This document shows, in pieces, positions 27,985 to 37,269 of a stretch of 46,248 nucleotides of DNA. Each line of letters opens with the position of its first letter. Position 1 is the first letter of the stretch. The translations under genes were made by a program, and so were the position numbers. The stretch spans positions 1-46,248 of the forward strand of contig JAQTQQ010000010.1 in NCBI GenBank assembly GCA_028712175.1. Reading direction: 5' to 3'. The notes below the pieces were generated by a model. It did no database searches, was not told the origin of the DNA, and saw nothing but the letters and a program-made list of their open reading frames with translations. The DNA comes from Candidatus Omnitrophota bacterium. Lineage in GTDB: Bacteria; Omnitrophota; Gorgyraeia; Gygaellales; Profunditerraquicolaceae.

Positions 27985-29943
27985 CTACCTTTTCTTAGAC
28001 AGAATAGCCTTGTTTAATATAGCAGCCAAATCATGCGCTTTCGCCTGCAAAGAATATTTACTGGAAACTTTAGATCGCCCTGCTTCTCCCATTCTTTTCC
28101 TTAAATTTATATTCTTATATAATGCAATTAAAGAATCATACCACTGCTGATCAGTTTCCGCCAAAAAACCATTTATATGATTTTCAACGATCTCACTATT
28201 CACTCCGACAGGAGATGCAATAACCGGCAAACCGCAAGCCATATACTGTATTAACTTAAAACCGCACTTTCCGCGAGCCCAAAATGTATCCGGTAGCGGC
28301 ATAATCCCAACATCTAAACCAAGCAGCATCTCTATCTCAGTATTCTCAGACCACTCATGTATTCTAAAATTCCTTCCTATGCCCGGGATATCTCCCGAAC
28401 CAATCAAAACAACTGTAGCTTTATATTCGGAACAAAACCTGTCTAAGATTTTCAATACCGGTTTTAAATAAACCGCAGTTGACTGCGAACCAATCCAGCC
28501 TATTGTAAATTCCTTATTTCCAATAAATTCATAATTTTTAACCGGATAGCGTTCAATATCAATAACCGTGGGCAAAATAGATACGTTCTGATTAACTTTC
28601 TTTGCATAGCTAGACAGATAAAGATTGCCGGCTACCACTAAATCTACCATAGATAACAGTTTCATTATTTTATACCTGAACAATAATCTAACCAAAGCAT
28701 TAGGATGCTGGTCATAATTATGAAAAATCGCATCATCAAAATCATAAACAAAAATTGCCCCGCTCTTCTTAAGCAATCTTTCAAAAATTAGTGGCAAAAG
28801 TGGAGCCGCCTCGCAATGCAAAAAAACAAGATCATAATTCTTCGCCGATAAAATTACTTTCAATCTCCTGGTTAATGCCTTTATAAAATCAAAGATGATA
28901 AACTCTCCCAAATTAAACCGCTTTCTAAGATAACCCTCTTCAAAAAATGAAGAAACTTCGCATTTAACATTGTATTTATCCTTCAGATAAGGAATATACT
29001 GTAAAATCCTATGCCTTGTGCTTGCTGCGTCCTTGGCGTATTTCGGTAAAAATAGAATTCTGGAATTATACAGGCCCGTAAGGGAAGTAACTTCGTCTTG
29101 TGCGGCTAAATCAACCTTTGACCTGTACCCTAAAGCGCACCAATAGGGATACGATTTGCTAAAAACTATATTCTCTAACCCAGCAGCCTTCATCATCCGT
29201 TCAATTTCTTTTGCGGAAAACCTTTTTTCAAGGCGCGTACCAAATCTGTCAAGCGCATCTGTACGCATGGCATAAAAACTTAGATTTTTATAGAACGCTA
29301 AAGGCAGCTTATCAATATTAAACCCGAGCTTCTCCATAATAATTTCAATTTTGACTATCGGGTAATAGACAAAAATTGCCATGGCCTGGCTGATAAAATA
29401 CTTCATAAAAAATGGCAATTTCGATACAAGCATTCTTATTGCATCACTTATCTTCCAAATAAGCCTATACCAACTTGGCCTGTTATCAAATGCATAATAA
29501 AGATAGAGTAGAAACGGGGCGCATGGCTTTAACTTATTTACACAAGATTTTATTCCTGCCAAAGTATCCGGAACATGATGCAATACGCCCAGAGAATAAC
29601 CAAAATCCATGCTTTTATCTTTCAAAGGGATACATTCAACGCTGGCGACATGAAAAACACAATTATTCTTTGCAGAAAGATTGGCCTTTGCTACTGCAAT
29701 GGCTTCGGAGCTGGCATCAATACAATGCAATGTGCCGATTTTATCCGCTACAAGTTTTGACCACCTGCCGCTTCCACAACCAAGGTCAAACCCTACGGCA
29801 GACCTGCCTATCTTATCCCAGGGAAAGATATCAAAGTACTTGGAATAAATAAACTGCAACTCCGATTCGGAGATGCCAGACTGATTGAATTTACGCCATT
29901 CATTTCCAAAACCAATCACTGTTTTTTTATCTAGATTAATCAT
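27985..29943 (-). CDS. Bifunctional fusion: N-terminal SAM-dependent methyltransferase plus C-terminal GT4 glycosyltransferase
   Basis: N-term VGFDLGCGSGRWSKLVADKIGTLHCIDASSEAIAVAKANL...FGYSLGVLHHVPDTLAGIKSCV; C-term SRILFLPKYAKDAASTRHRILQYIPYLKD...FTIGWIGSQSTAVYLKPVL...DVGIMPLPDTFWARGKCGFKLIQYMACGLPVIASPVGVNSEIVENHINGFL, in one 652-aa frame. Confidence 0.9.
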   Translation of the reverse strand: MINLDKKTVIGFGNEWRKFNQSGISESELQFIYSKYFDIFPWDKIGRSAVGFDLGCGSGRWSKLVADKIGTLHCIDASSEAIAVAKANLSAKNNCVFHVASVECIPLKDKSMDFGYSLGVLHHVPDTLAGIKSCVNKLKPCAPFLLYLYYAFDNRPSWYRLIWKISDAIRMLVSKLPFFMKYFISQAMAIFVYYPIVKIEIIMEKLGFNIDKLPLAFYKNLSFYAMRTDALDRFGTRLEKRFSAKEIERMMKAAGLENIVFSKSYPYWCALGYRSKVDLAAQDEVTSLTGLYNSRILFLPKYAKDAASTRHRILQYIPYLKDKYNVKCEVSSFFEEGYLRKRFNLGEFIIFDFIKALTRRLKVILSAKNYDLVFLHCEAAPLLPLIFERLLKKSGAIFVYDFDDAIFHNYDQHPNALVRLLFRYKIMKLLSMVDLVVAGNLYLSSYAKKVNQNVSILPTVIDIERYPVKNYEFIGNKEFTIGWIGSQSTAVYLKPVLKILDRFCSEYKATVVLIGSGDIPGIGRNFRIHEWSENTEIEMLLGLDVGIMPLPDTFWARGKCGFKLIQYMACGLPVIASPVGVNSEIVENHINGFLAETDQQWYDSLIALYKNINLRKRMGEAGRSKVSSKYSLQAKAHDLAAILNKAILSKKR

Positions 29944-30009
29944 TTTTCTATCTTGTTCGGAATAACTTTTTTGGGCTGAAGAAATATGGAAACCAGCTCC
30001 TTTTTCTAT

Positions 30010-31200
30010 CTATAAACCGCAGGCTTCCAAATAGGAATCGACCGTTTTTACAGGAGAAAAATCCATTACGCGCTCCCGGCCAGCACGGCAATACTCTTCT
30101 CTTAATCTTTTATCGTTTAAAATTATTTTAATCCCTTCTGCCAATGCTTGAACATTGCCGCTCTCAATTAACATCCCATAATCTGCTTTCAATATCCCAA
30201 AGAAATCTTCCTCTGGGGGCATTGAGGGAGCCAAAATTTCTCTCGGCCCCGAATGACAATCAAATGCAACAACCGGGCACCCCACAGCCATCGCCTCAAC
30301 CAGCGCATTTGGAAAACCTTCAAAAGAAGAAGATAAACAAAAAACCGTTGACCTGGCTACGTAAGCAAAAGGATTGTTTTGATATCCCAGGAACGAAACA
30401 TCTTGTCCAATATCCAGCTGTTGAGAAAGCTTTATTAATTTATCCTTTAATACGCCCTCACCTATAATCAACAGTCTGCAATCTCTCTCTTTATGAATCT
30501 CGGAAAAAACCTTCAAAAGTACCGTCTGATTCTTTTGTTCCGAAAGCCGGCCCATATTTACAATAATAGGGATGTCCTGCGAAAACCAAGGATGCCCGGG
30601 AATCTCCTGTGAAAGCCCTTTGATTTTCTCTGCATCAACCAGATTATGAACAACCCGGATCCGTTGTGGAGAAACTTTAAACATACGCATTAATTCATTT
30701 TTAATATGTTCCGACACAGCTATAACTATGTCCGCCCGCCGATAAATAAATTTCATAACTCTTCTATTCACAAAACCATAAAGCCCGTTCATGATTAGAT
30801 CAATCTTTGAAATGGCTGTACGTTCGCTAATTACGGTTTTATATTTACGAGTGGGCAGCAACAATCTTACTAGAATATTAATCGAATTTGCTTGAAGAAA
30901 GCTAACCACCGCATCAGGATTAAGGCTGACCACCACTTTTCTGAACCGATAAATACGGCGGATTATTTCAAATAATTTAAAAAAAAGATTCTTTGTCTCG
31001 GATAAATTAACCCCCAGAGAAATAATCTTCCCTTTGTGTGAATAGGAGATTTTATTCTCAAATAAAACAATGTGCTGCTCTACCCATGCAGGAAGATTTA
31101 AGGACAATTCGGAAATAACCCGCTCTGCTCCTCCTCCGGAAAGAGTGGGGATAAAAAAAACCAGCTTATTTTTCTTTAGAAGCATATTTTCTGCATACAT
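30010..31200 (-). CDS. Glycosyltransferase family 4
   Basis: KLVFFIPTLSGGGAERVISELSLNL, IIVNMGRLSEQKNQTVLLKVFSEI, VFCLSSSFEGFPNALVEAMAVGCPVVAFDCHSGPREIL. Start may be the internal Met (MLLKKNK). Confidence 0.95.
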   Translation of the reverse strand: MYAENMLLKKNKLVFFIPTLSGGGAERVISELSLNLPAWVEQHIVLFENKISYSHKGKIISLGVNLSETKNLFFKLFEIIRRIYRFRKVVVSLNPDAVVSFLQANSINILVRLLLPTRKYKTVISERTAISKIDLIMNGLYGFVNRRVMKFIYRRADIVIAVSEHIKNELMRMFKVSPQRIRVVHNLVDAEKIKGLSQEIPGHPWFSQDIPIIVNMGRLSEQKNQTVLLKVFSEIHKERDCRLLIIGEGVLKDKLIKLSQQLDIGQDVSFLGYQNNPFAYVARSTVFCLSSSFEGFPNALVEAMAVGCPVVAFDCHSGPREILAPSMPPEEDFFGILKADYGMLIESGNVQALAEGIKIILNDKRLREEYCRAGRERVMDFSPVKTVDSYLEACGL

Positions 31201-31238
31201 TCTAAGACTAACCCCTTAAAAACTACTGCTATTCTTGA

Positions 31239-32333
31239 CTAATTTAAATCCTGATAAACCTTGCGGAATAAAATCTTAATTAATAATAGCAATACCCCTG
31301 GCCAAAATAGTAGCGGTAAAGCTTTCGCTGCTGATGCATCCGTCTTTGCCCCGATGCGTATAAGAACATGTAAATTATATGGAGCGGATTCCCATGAATC
31401 CACAACAGGCAAATCCAATGATTTAAGTAATTTTAAAAAAGAGGGCATATTCCAAGTATGCATGTGCACATAGGGCGCTTCTTGAGGCTGATAATGTTCC
31501 ATGCTCCACCAAAAAGATTTTGCACCTTCATTACTCAAATGAGCAGGGTCAGAGAATGGGACTTTATTTTTATAATCTTCCTGCAGGTGCTCTAATGAAG
31601 TAAGCGGACGGAAATAGTCAGCGGTATGTTCTTTATTTGGCAGAACAATATAAATATAACCTCCGTTTTTAACAACTCGTCCCCATTCAAGAAGCGCCTT
31701 TATAGGGTTACTTAAATGCTCCAGAGTATGGCTAGAAATAATAAAATCAAAATCTTTGTCTGAAAAACCTGAAAGGTCCGTAGCATCTTGCTGAAAAGAC
31801 CCGTTTTTGTTATTACCATAATCCATTCGGATCAGGGTCCGGCTACGCGGTAGAAAATTAGAGATACCCGGAACATTGCCTCCTATCTCAAGGCCTTTTC
31901 CCCGAACAGTTCGAACAACCCGGTCACAATGAACCAATGCTGATATCTTATCCAAAACCCCGCTCCTTAAATAATTCTGGCCTTGCGCTGTCTTTTTACC
32001 AAAATGCGCCTGCTCATTACTGCTAATAGCTCGAATAGTTTTTACCATATTAGTAACTATCTCGCCCATATCCGTAAACTGGCGGTAGCTGACTAAGACC
32101 TTTTCGGCAATCATTTTTTTAAGAAAAGCCATTTTTTCTTTTCTCTGTGATACAGGCATACCTTCTTCAACACTAGCCAAATCACAAGGCCTCAAGAAAC
32201 GAAGAAGCAAATCAACCATCCCAGGGTCAATTTTACTTCTATAAGCCCCCAACACATCAATAGGGTTTGTTATATACAAATCACCCTGATACCAATAAAG
32301 AAAATAGTTCTGGGATAATGAATACTCAGCCAT
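31239..32333 (-). CDS. Class I SAM-dependent methyltransferase with an N-terminal PqqD/winged-helix-like extension
   Basis: C-term GLEIGGNVPGISNFLPRSRTLIRMDYGNN...FDFIISSHTLEHLSNPIKALLEWGRVVKNGGYIYIVLPN; N-term about 90 aa SQNYFLYWYQGDLYITNP...MVDLLLRFLRPCDLASVEEG...AFLKKMIAEKVLVS. Confidence 0.85.
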   Translation of the reverse strand: MAEYSLSQNYFLYWYQGDLYITNPIDVLGAYRSKIDPGMVDLLLRFLRPCDLASVEEGMPVSQRKEKMAFLKKMIAEKVLVSYRQFTDMGEIVTNMVKTIRAISSNEQAHFGKKTAQGQNYLRSGVLDKISALVHCDRVVRTVRGKGLEIGGNVPGISNFLPRSRTLIRMDYGNNKNGSFQQDATDLSGFSDKDFDFIISSHTLEHLSNPIKALLEWGRVVKNGGYIYIVLPNKEHTADYFRPLTSLEHLQEDYKNKVPFSDPAHLSNEGAKSFWWSMEHYQPQEAPYVHMHTWNMPSFLKLLKSLDLPVVDSWESAPYNLHVLIRIGAKTDASAAKALPLLFWPGVLLLLIKILFRKVYQDLN

Positions 32334-32349
32334 CCTTTGTCAGCCTTTC

Positions 32350-33102
32350 TTAAGGTCTATCTTTGGTAACAACCCCGAATCTGGAACTGTAATCAATGCG
32401 GTTTAGGAAAATTCTAATGTCGTTTCTTTCTATAAATTCATCAACCGCTTTACGGACCCCCTGCCACGAACCGTAATCATCAATAATAAGGATTCCCCCC
32501 TGTGATATTCTGTTAAAAAGATGCTTCAGCTCGTGAACCGTTGATTCATAAAAATCTGTATCCAGCCTTAAAATAGAAATAGTGCGCGGTGCCAAATCCG
32601 GTACGGTATCTTCAATTCTCCCCTTAACGAAATGTATTTTGCTTTTATCATATGCACTTAATGACATTACTTTTTTTACTTCTTCCAAGCCGACACAGCA
32701 CCAGGCTGACCCGGGATTCTTTTTATGGCCCTGCTTTAACAGCAAAGCTGCGGGCCTACCATTGCTATAGACATCATCCTCGCTGGGGGTAGTCATACCG
32801 TCAAAAGTATCAAAAAGATATAGCCCCCTAGTTTGGTTTTTTAGCTTAACCAACATCAATGCTACTGCCAACATACTGCCGCCTTTCCAAACGCCACACT
32901 CAACGATATCCCCCGGGATATCCTCTGCAACAACGTATTTAACAGCGTCGCATAAGGCCGAAACCCTTTCATAAGAAGTCATTGTATAATGCATCACTTT
33001 ATTTATAATATCGGCATTTTCCCCCGAAGCAATATCCGGGGCAGGAAACCGCCTGATTTCAAAACCTAACCTGTTTAATATATTCATAATGATTTTTTTC
33101 AT
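32350..33102 (-). CDS. TylF/MycF family (macrocin O-methyltransferase-like) SAM-dependent O-methyltransferase
   Basis: DIPGDIVECGVWKGGSMLAVALML, LYLFDTFDGMTTPSEDDV, ISILRLDTDFYESTVHELKHLFNRISQGGILIIDDYGSWQGVRKAVDEFI. Confidence 0.94.
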   Translation of the reverse strand: MKKIIMNILNRLGFEIRRFPAPDIASGENADIINKVMHYTMTSYERVSALCDAVKYVVAEDIPGDIVECGVWKGGSMLAVALMLVKLKNQTRGLYLFDTFDGMTTPSEDDVYSNGRPAALLLKQGHKKNPGSAWCCVGLEEVKKVMSLSAYDKSKIHFVKGRIEDTVPDLAPRTISILRLDTDFYESTVHELKHLFNRISQGGILIIDDYGSWQGVRKAVDEFIERNDIRIFLNRIDYSSRFGVVTKDRP

Positions 33103-33172
33103 TTTTTTTAGTTCATTATCAAACCAGTTATTTAACTATAGCAAATCTTACTCTTTAAATTTTAAAAACATA

Positions 33173-34171
33173 TCACGCCTTTCTCTTGATAACACCAGCA
33201 TTACCTTGGCCGCAGCCTTTGCATACAACAACATAACCATCTGGCAAATTAAAAAGGTCCTTTTTCCATACGGAAAATGCCGCCGGTTCATCATACTTTG
33301 GCGCCCACATATCAAACGTGTCAAGCACGGACCAGCGATACGCTGTATCCGCATCAAGCTTACCCTCGATTTCAAGATTCAACGGGAAGGTTGAGTTCAA
33401 AGACCTGTTGATAATAAACCGGAAATACTTCTTAAACCCCTGCCCCTGAAAACGTGACAATAAGAAATGCTGAACAGGAATGGAAAAAGCACACACTACC
33501 TCCGCCATTTTTAAGGTCGCAAGAGGGGAAAACAACCTGCTAAAGGGACGAATACAATATTTTAAAATATGCGCCGAACGCAAGCTGATCTGATAACGAT
33601 CAACAAGCAATACCCCGCCGGGACGGACATATTCCCAAAGACACTGTAATGCTTTCTTCGCGTTACCGGTGTGCTGGAGCATTCCTAAACCAACAACAAT
33701 ATCAAAAGACCTTTTCTTAAAAGGCAGGCTAAAAACATCCGCTTGGGTATTAAAAAGCTGTCCTTTTCTCCTAAAGCTTTGGTTAAATTCAGCGCAAACC
33801 TCAACCGCTGCAGAATAATCCACAGAAATAACTTTAGCGCCAAAGCTTAAAAGAACCTCAGTAAACCTGCCTGCCCCACATCCAACCTCTAAAACATTTT
33901 TTCCCTTGAATTCTTCGGGCAACATCTCCGATTGATCTAACAACCTATCGCGTGAACAAGTTGTCCCATTCTTACTATCAAGTTGAACATCAGCAAATTT
34001 TTTCCATTGAATGGCAAAATTATCATGAGTTGCACCAGACGAAAAACGCGCTATTCCGCCCCGAACCGGATATATACTACTACACCTGCAGCAAGAATAA
34101 TATACCGCTGAATCAATCAAATCCCCTCCGCAAGCGGGACAAATCAATAATTGTAAATTTTCATTATCCAT
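33173..34171 (-). CDS. Class I SAM-dependent methyltransferase with N-terminal Trm112-like zinc ribbon
   Basis: LLICPACGGDLIDSAVYYSCCRCSSIYPVRGGIARFSS; KNVLEVGCGAGRFTEVLLSFGAKVISVDYSAAVE, FDIVVGLGMLQHTGNAKKALQCLWEYVRPGGVLLVD. Confidence 0.88.
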   Translation of the reverse strand: MDNENLQLLICPACGGDLIDSAVYYSCCRCSSIYPVRGGIARFSSGATHDNFAIQWKKFADVQLDSKNGTTCSRDRLLDQSEMLPEEFKGKNVLEVGCGAGRFTEVLLSFGAKVISVDYSAAVEVCAEFNQSFRRKGQLFNTQADVFSLPFKKRSFDIVVGLGMLQHTGNAKKALQCLWEYVRPGGVLLVDRYQISLRSAHILKYCIRPFSRLFSPLATLKMAEVVCAFSIPVQHFLLSRFQGQGFKKYFRFIINRSLNSTFPLNLEIEGKLDADTAYRWSVLDTFDMWAPKYDEPAAFSVWKKDLFNLPDGYVVVCKGCGQGNAGVIKRKA

Positions 34172-34178
34172 AAAATTT

Positions 34179-35600
34179 TCACCTAAGACTTAGCGAAAAA
34201 AGCTCACTGCCGTGATAATTAACTGAAATCTTTAACTTTAATATATTTTCAATTAGTTTCAACCGCGCCTGAATATCCGCGGACTGAAACGGAACATACA
34301 TATTTGGATTATTAAGAAACCTATACTCATCCTGTTTTGTTTTCAAAAACGGCCGGACTAGCTTCTTTACTCCCTGCGTCGCTTGATAAGTAAACTCATC
34401 AAGCGCATGAATTAAAAGCGACGAAGACATATAATGACGTCCTGACAGCCTATCTGCTTCCAAAACAAGCTCTATAAAATTTTTTAGGCCATTATCCGTA
34501 TTAAAGTTATCAATCAGCTCATTTAAAAACAATCCCCGCCAGTCCTTGGATAAGACTTTCGTTTTTGACTCTTTTTGCGTTAAAAATTCTTTTACCGCCA
34601 GCAGTACCTCTTCCTGCTTTACGCATTCTCTCCCTACTTGATTGGAAAGCACATGGCCATACTGCGGATCCGATACCGGCTTATAGCTGATTATGTTCGC
34701 ACCTAAAAAATAAGCCTCAATAGCGGTAGTGCATCCATTATGGATAAGTGTTTTACTCGCCAATATCCAGGGAACCACGCTCCCCTCATGCACAACTTTA
34801 ATATTGCGGACTCCGTCAAATATAGTACGGTACATACGCGAATCCTCGCAGGGATGCGGCCTGACAATAATGTTTGTATTAGGGAATTCAAGACTCAAAA
34901 TATTTATTAAATCGATAAAATCGGCAAATATCTTGTTTTCCAACGACCAGCGTTTCAAATACTGCTTTCTAGCCGTCAAATCATTAATCAGGTATCCGAA
35001 GTAGGAAGTAAAAATTTTCGTTGGCCCAAGGCCATAATTGGCGTAGACAAAATTTGTATTTACCAAAATAAAATCACCATATTTACTTTTCAACTCGTCA
35101 GCCTTAGGCTGAAAGTAATCCCTGAAGGGAGGCTTGTACAAATCGAATTTAGGATACCCTACGGTACGAATATGTTCACTACAAGCAGGCGTAAGGCTGC
35201 GATAATAAGCGTTTTGATAATTTCCCCATGTGCAGATAAAATCGTCCTTGGAGAGGACACGCGGGTCCAGCCTTCTGGAAAGACAGCTCTTCCAGCCTTC
35301 ATCCATGCCATAGTAGACCGCTCCCTCCTCATCCAAGTGAACCAAAACAAACCCATTTTTTTTAATCGCCATATAGCGCTCAATATTAGAAAATGGCCAC
35401 TCCTCACGAAAAATATTTTTACCGATATATACCCCCCCACGCAGGTATTTTGTGAGCCGAAATATCGCATCATGCTGTCCAACAAAAACCCGGTTGCTCT
35501 TCTTCAGGCACATACAAGCAAGAAAAAGTTTATAATCCAATTCTCGGTTTATTATCTCTATAGGGAAAAGTATGGGTGTTTTAGAGTCCTGCATAGCCAA
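34179..35600 (-). CDS. Surface carbohydrate biosynthesis protein (uncharacterised glycan-cluster family)
   Basis: PIEIINRELDYKLFLACMCLKKSNRVFVGQHDAIFRLTKYLRGGVYIGKNIF; TNIIVRPHPCEDSRMYRTIF; KVVHEGSVVPWILASKTLIHNGCTTAIEAYFLGANIISYKPV (RPHP plus HNG.T..EA, GT-B-like). Recalls the 'surface carbohydrate biosynthesis protein' family. Confidence 0.72.
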   Translation of the reverse strand: MAMQDSKTPILFPIEIINRELDYKLFLACMCLKKSNRVFVGQHDAIFRLTKYLRGGVYIGKNIFREEWPFSNIERYMAIKKNGFVLVHLDEEGAVYYGMDEGWKSCLSRRLDPRVLSKDDFICTWGNYQNAYYRSLTPACSEHIRTVGYPKFDLYKPPFRDYFQPKADELKSKYGDFILVNTNFVYANYGLGPTKIFTSYFGYLINDLTARKQYLKRWSLENKIFADFIDLINILSLEFPNTNIIVRPHPCEDSRMYRTIFDGVRNIKVVHEGSVVPWILASKTLIHNGCTTAIEAYFLGANIISYKPVSDPQYGHVLSNQVGRECVKQEEVLLAVKEFLTQKESKTKVLSKDWRGLFLNELIDNFNTDNGLKNFIELVLEADRLSGRHYMSSSLLIHALDEFTYQATQGVKKLVRPFLKTKQDEYRFLNNPNMYVPFQSADIQARLKLIENILKLKISVNYHGSELFSLSLR

Positions 35601-37044
35601 TAATCCCTTTCAGTTTATCTTTTATCGGCAAGTAACATACCCCTACACAAAGAAAATAGGTAAACAATTTAATTGCCAAGAAAACATATTTGTTCAAGGT
35701 TATAGGAGGAATAATTGATGTAATGTACCCTGCAAAAAAACAAACCCCCAAGAAATAAGCAATAAATTTCAAAGCCCTCAAATAGTTTATTTTAACATCA
35801 CTGCAAAAAAGAAGATAAAAAGTAATAAATATGGAAATATAGCTCATAGCTAAAAGCGAGTAAGCAAATCCCAGCACCCCCAGTTTAAATATGTATATGA
35901 ATAAGGATCCGAACACTAAAAGACAAACGATGTTGCAGGCATATACCATTGCCGTATTCTTAATTTTATCAATAACCTGAAACATACGAAAAGCCGGAAC
36001 TCCGACTACTCCCGGCAATATCGACAGAGCATATACCGATAATGAAGCAGCCAAAAGATCTCCGGAGGCAGTATCGAATTTACCATACCGAAAGAAAACA
36101 GTAATAATATCCTGGGCGCAGAAAAAAATAAAACTCATTACAGGTATGGCAATCATTGAAAGACCGATAATCACCCTTTCTAACCTGGCGTTTCTACTAT
36201 TTTTTAAAGCTAGCGGAACCATAAATATATCGCGAAAAGTAAGTAAACCGCTTACATTGGTGGTCAATTGAGCGGAATACGAAAGCACAGTAACGCCTCC
36301 TTGAGGCAAAAAAGACTGCATAAAGCGCTCCACGATTAAATATAAAGATGATATCTGATTTGTACCAAAAAGCTGGCTAAAATTCCGATAAAAATGCCGC
36401 ATCTCAATAGTTGTAATCTTGCCGAAAAGGTCAAAATGCCTAAAAGCATTGACAAATAAAAGAATAAAACCTGACAGATAACCTGCAAAATAAGCCAAAG
36501 GGATAGCTGTTGTATTATTATGAAACAAAAGAATTGAAAACAGCGAAACGGCAGATATGATAAATTCACCAAAAAACACTATATTAAATAAACGGATACT
36601 TTTATAAAATGAGCATAAAGCTAGGTAAGGAAGAAAAAATAATATCCAGGGAAGAAAATAAAAAGAGATCTGATATACCTTGCCTTTATCGGATGCGGAA
36701 AAACCTGCTGCCATGAAATGAATTATAATTGGCATGGCCAAAACGAATAGCACCCCAAGAAAACAGGAAAATATCAAAGAAAAGGTAAATATTGATCCCG
36801 CGAATTTCCGGAATACCGCATCACCTTGTTCTTCCTTGCATTTAACCAAATGCGGGATACCGACAGTGTCAAAAATCACAGCAAAACCAAATACCAGCAG
36901 ATTGGCGGCAGTAAAGGCCATAAAATATACATCTAATTCCCTGCTGGCACCAAAATTAGTTGCAATAAAGATCTGCCTAGCCAACCCGAAGAGCTGGACA
37001 ATAACACTGACTCCAAACGCATTAACAAGTGCTTTAAAAAACAT
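35581..37044 (-). CDS. MurJ/Wzx-type lipid-linked glycan flippase (MOP superfamily)
   Basis: About 14 hydrophobic segments; VIVQLFGLARQIFIATNFGASRELDVYFMAFTAANLLVFGFAVIFDTVGIPHLVKCKEE is MurJ/MviN-like. Confidence 0.85.
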   Translation of the reverse strand: MFFKALVNAFGVSVIVQLFGLARQIFIATNFGASRELDVYFMAFTAANLLVFGFAVIFDTVGIPHLVKCKEEQGDAVFRKFAGSIFTFSLIFSCFLGVLFVLAMPIIIHFMAAGFSASDKGKVYQISFYFLPWILFFLPYLALCSFYKSIRLFNIVFFGEFIISAVSLFSILLFHNNTTAIPLAYFAGYLSGFILLFVNAFRHFDLFGKITTIEMRHFYRNFSQLFGTNQISSLYLIVERFMQSFLPQGGVTVLSYSAQLTTNVSGLLTFRDIFMVPLALKNSRNARLERVIIGLSMIAIPVMSFIFFCAQDIITVFFRYGKFDTASGDLLAASLSVYALSILPGVVGVPAFRMFQVIDKIKNTAMVYACNIVCLLVFGSLFIYIFKLGVLGFAYSLLAMSYISIFITFYLLFCSDVKINYLRALKFIAYFLGVCFFAGYITSIIPPITLNKYVFLAIKLFTYFLCVGVCYLPIKDKLKGIIGYAGL

Positions 37045-37269
37045 TGTTCACCATGTTCGGCATAATATCTCAATTACTTAGGTTTATACTCCACATAACT
37101 AACCAATCATTGCTCTTAGCTTCCTTAAGGAGCCTTACTGCTTTTACTGCTAAATTTTACTCTCGCGCCCTTCAAACAAAAAGAGACATATGCTTTAACG
37201 CCGTCCAATTTGTTTATTTTTTCAAATCAAATAAACCAATACAATATCACTAGGATCCAGCTTTACCAA

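Noticed and set aside
33115-33144. Promoter-like TTGCTA-N18-GATAAT on the minus strand before the TylF-like gene
   Set aside because: Spacing and hexamers are only fair, and the predicted TSS would be almost at the start codon. Too weak to list as a feature.
35172-35603. 143-aa plus-strand ORF
   Set aside because: Antisense to the surface-carbohydrate gene; no motif, treated as a shadow ORF.
37044-37253. 69-aa plus-strand ORF in the 225-bp gap
   Set aside because: No motif, no convincing ribosome-binding site, overlaps the flippase start; not enough support for a gene.
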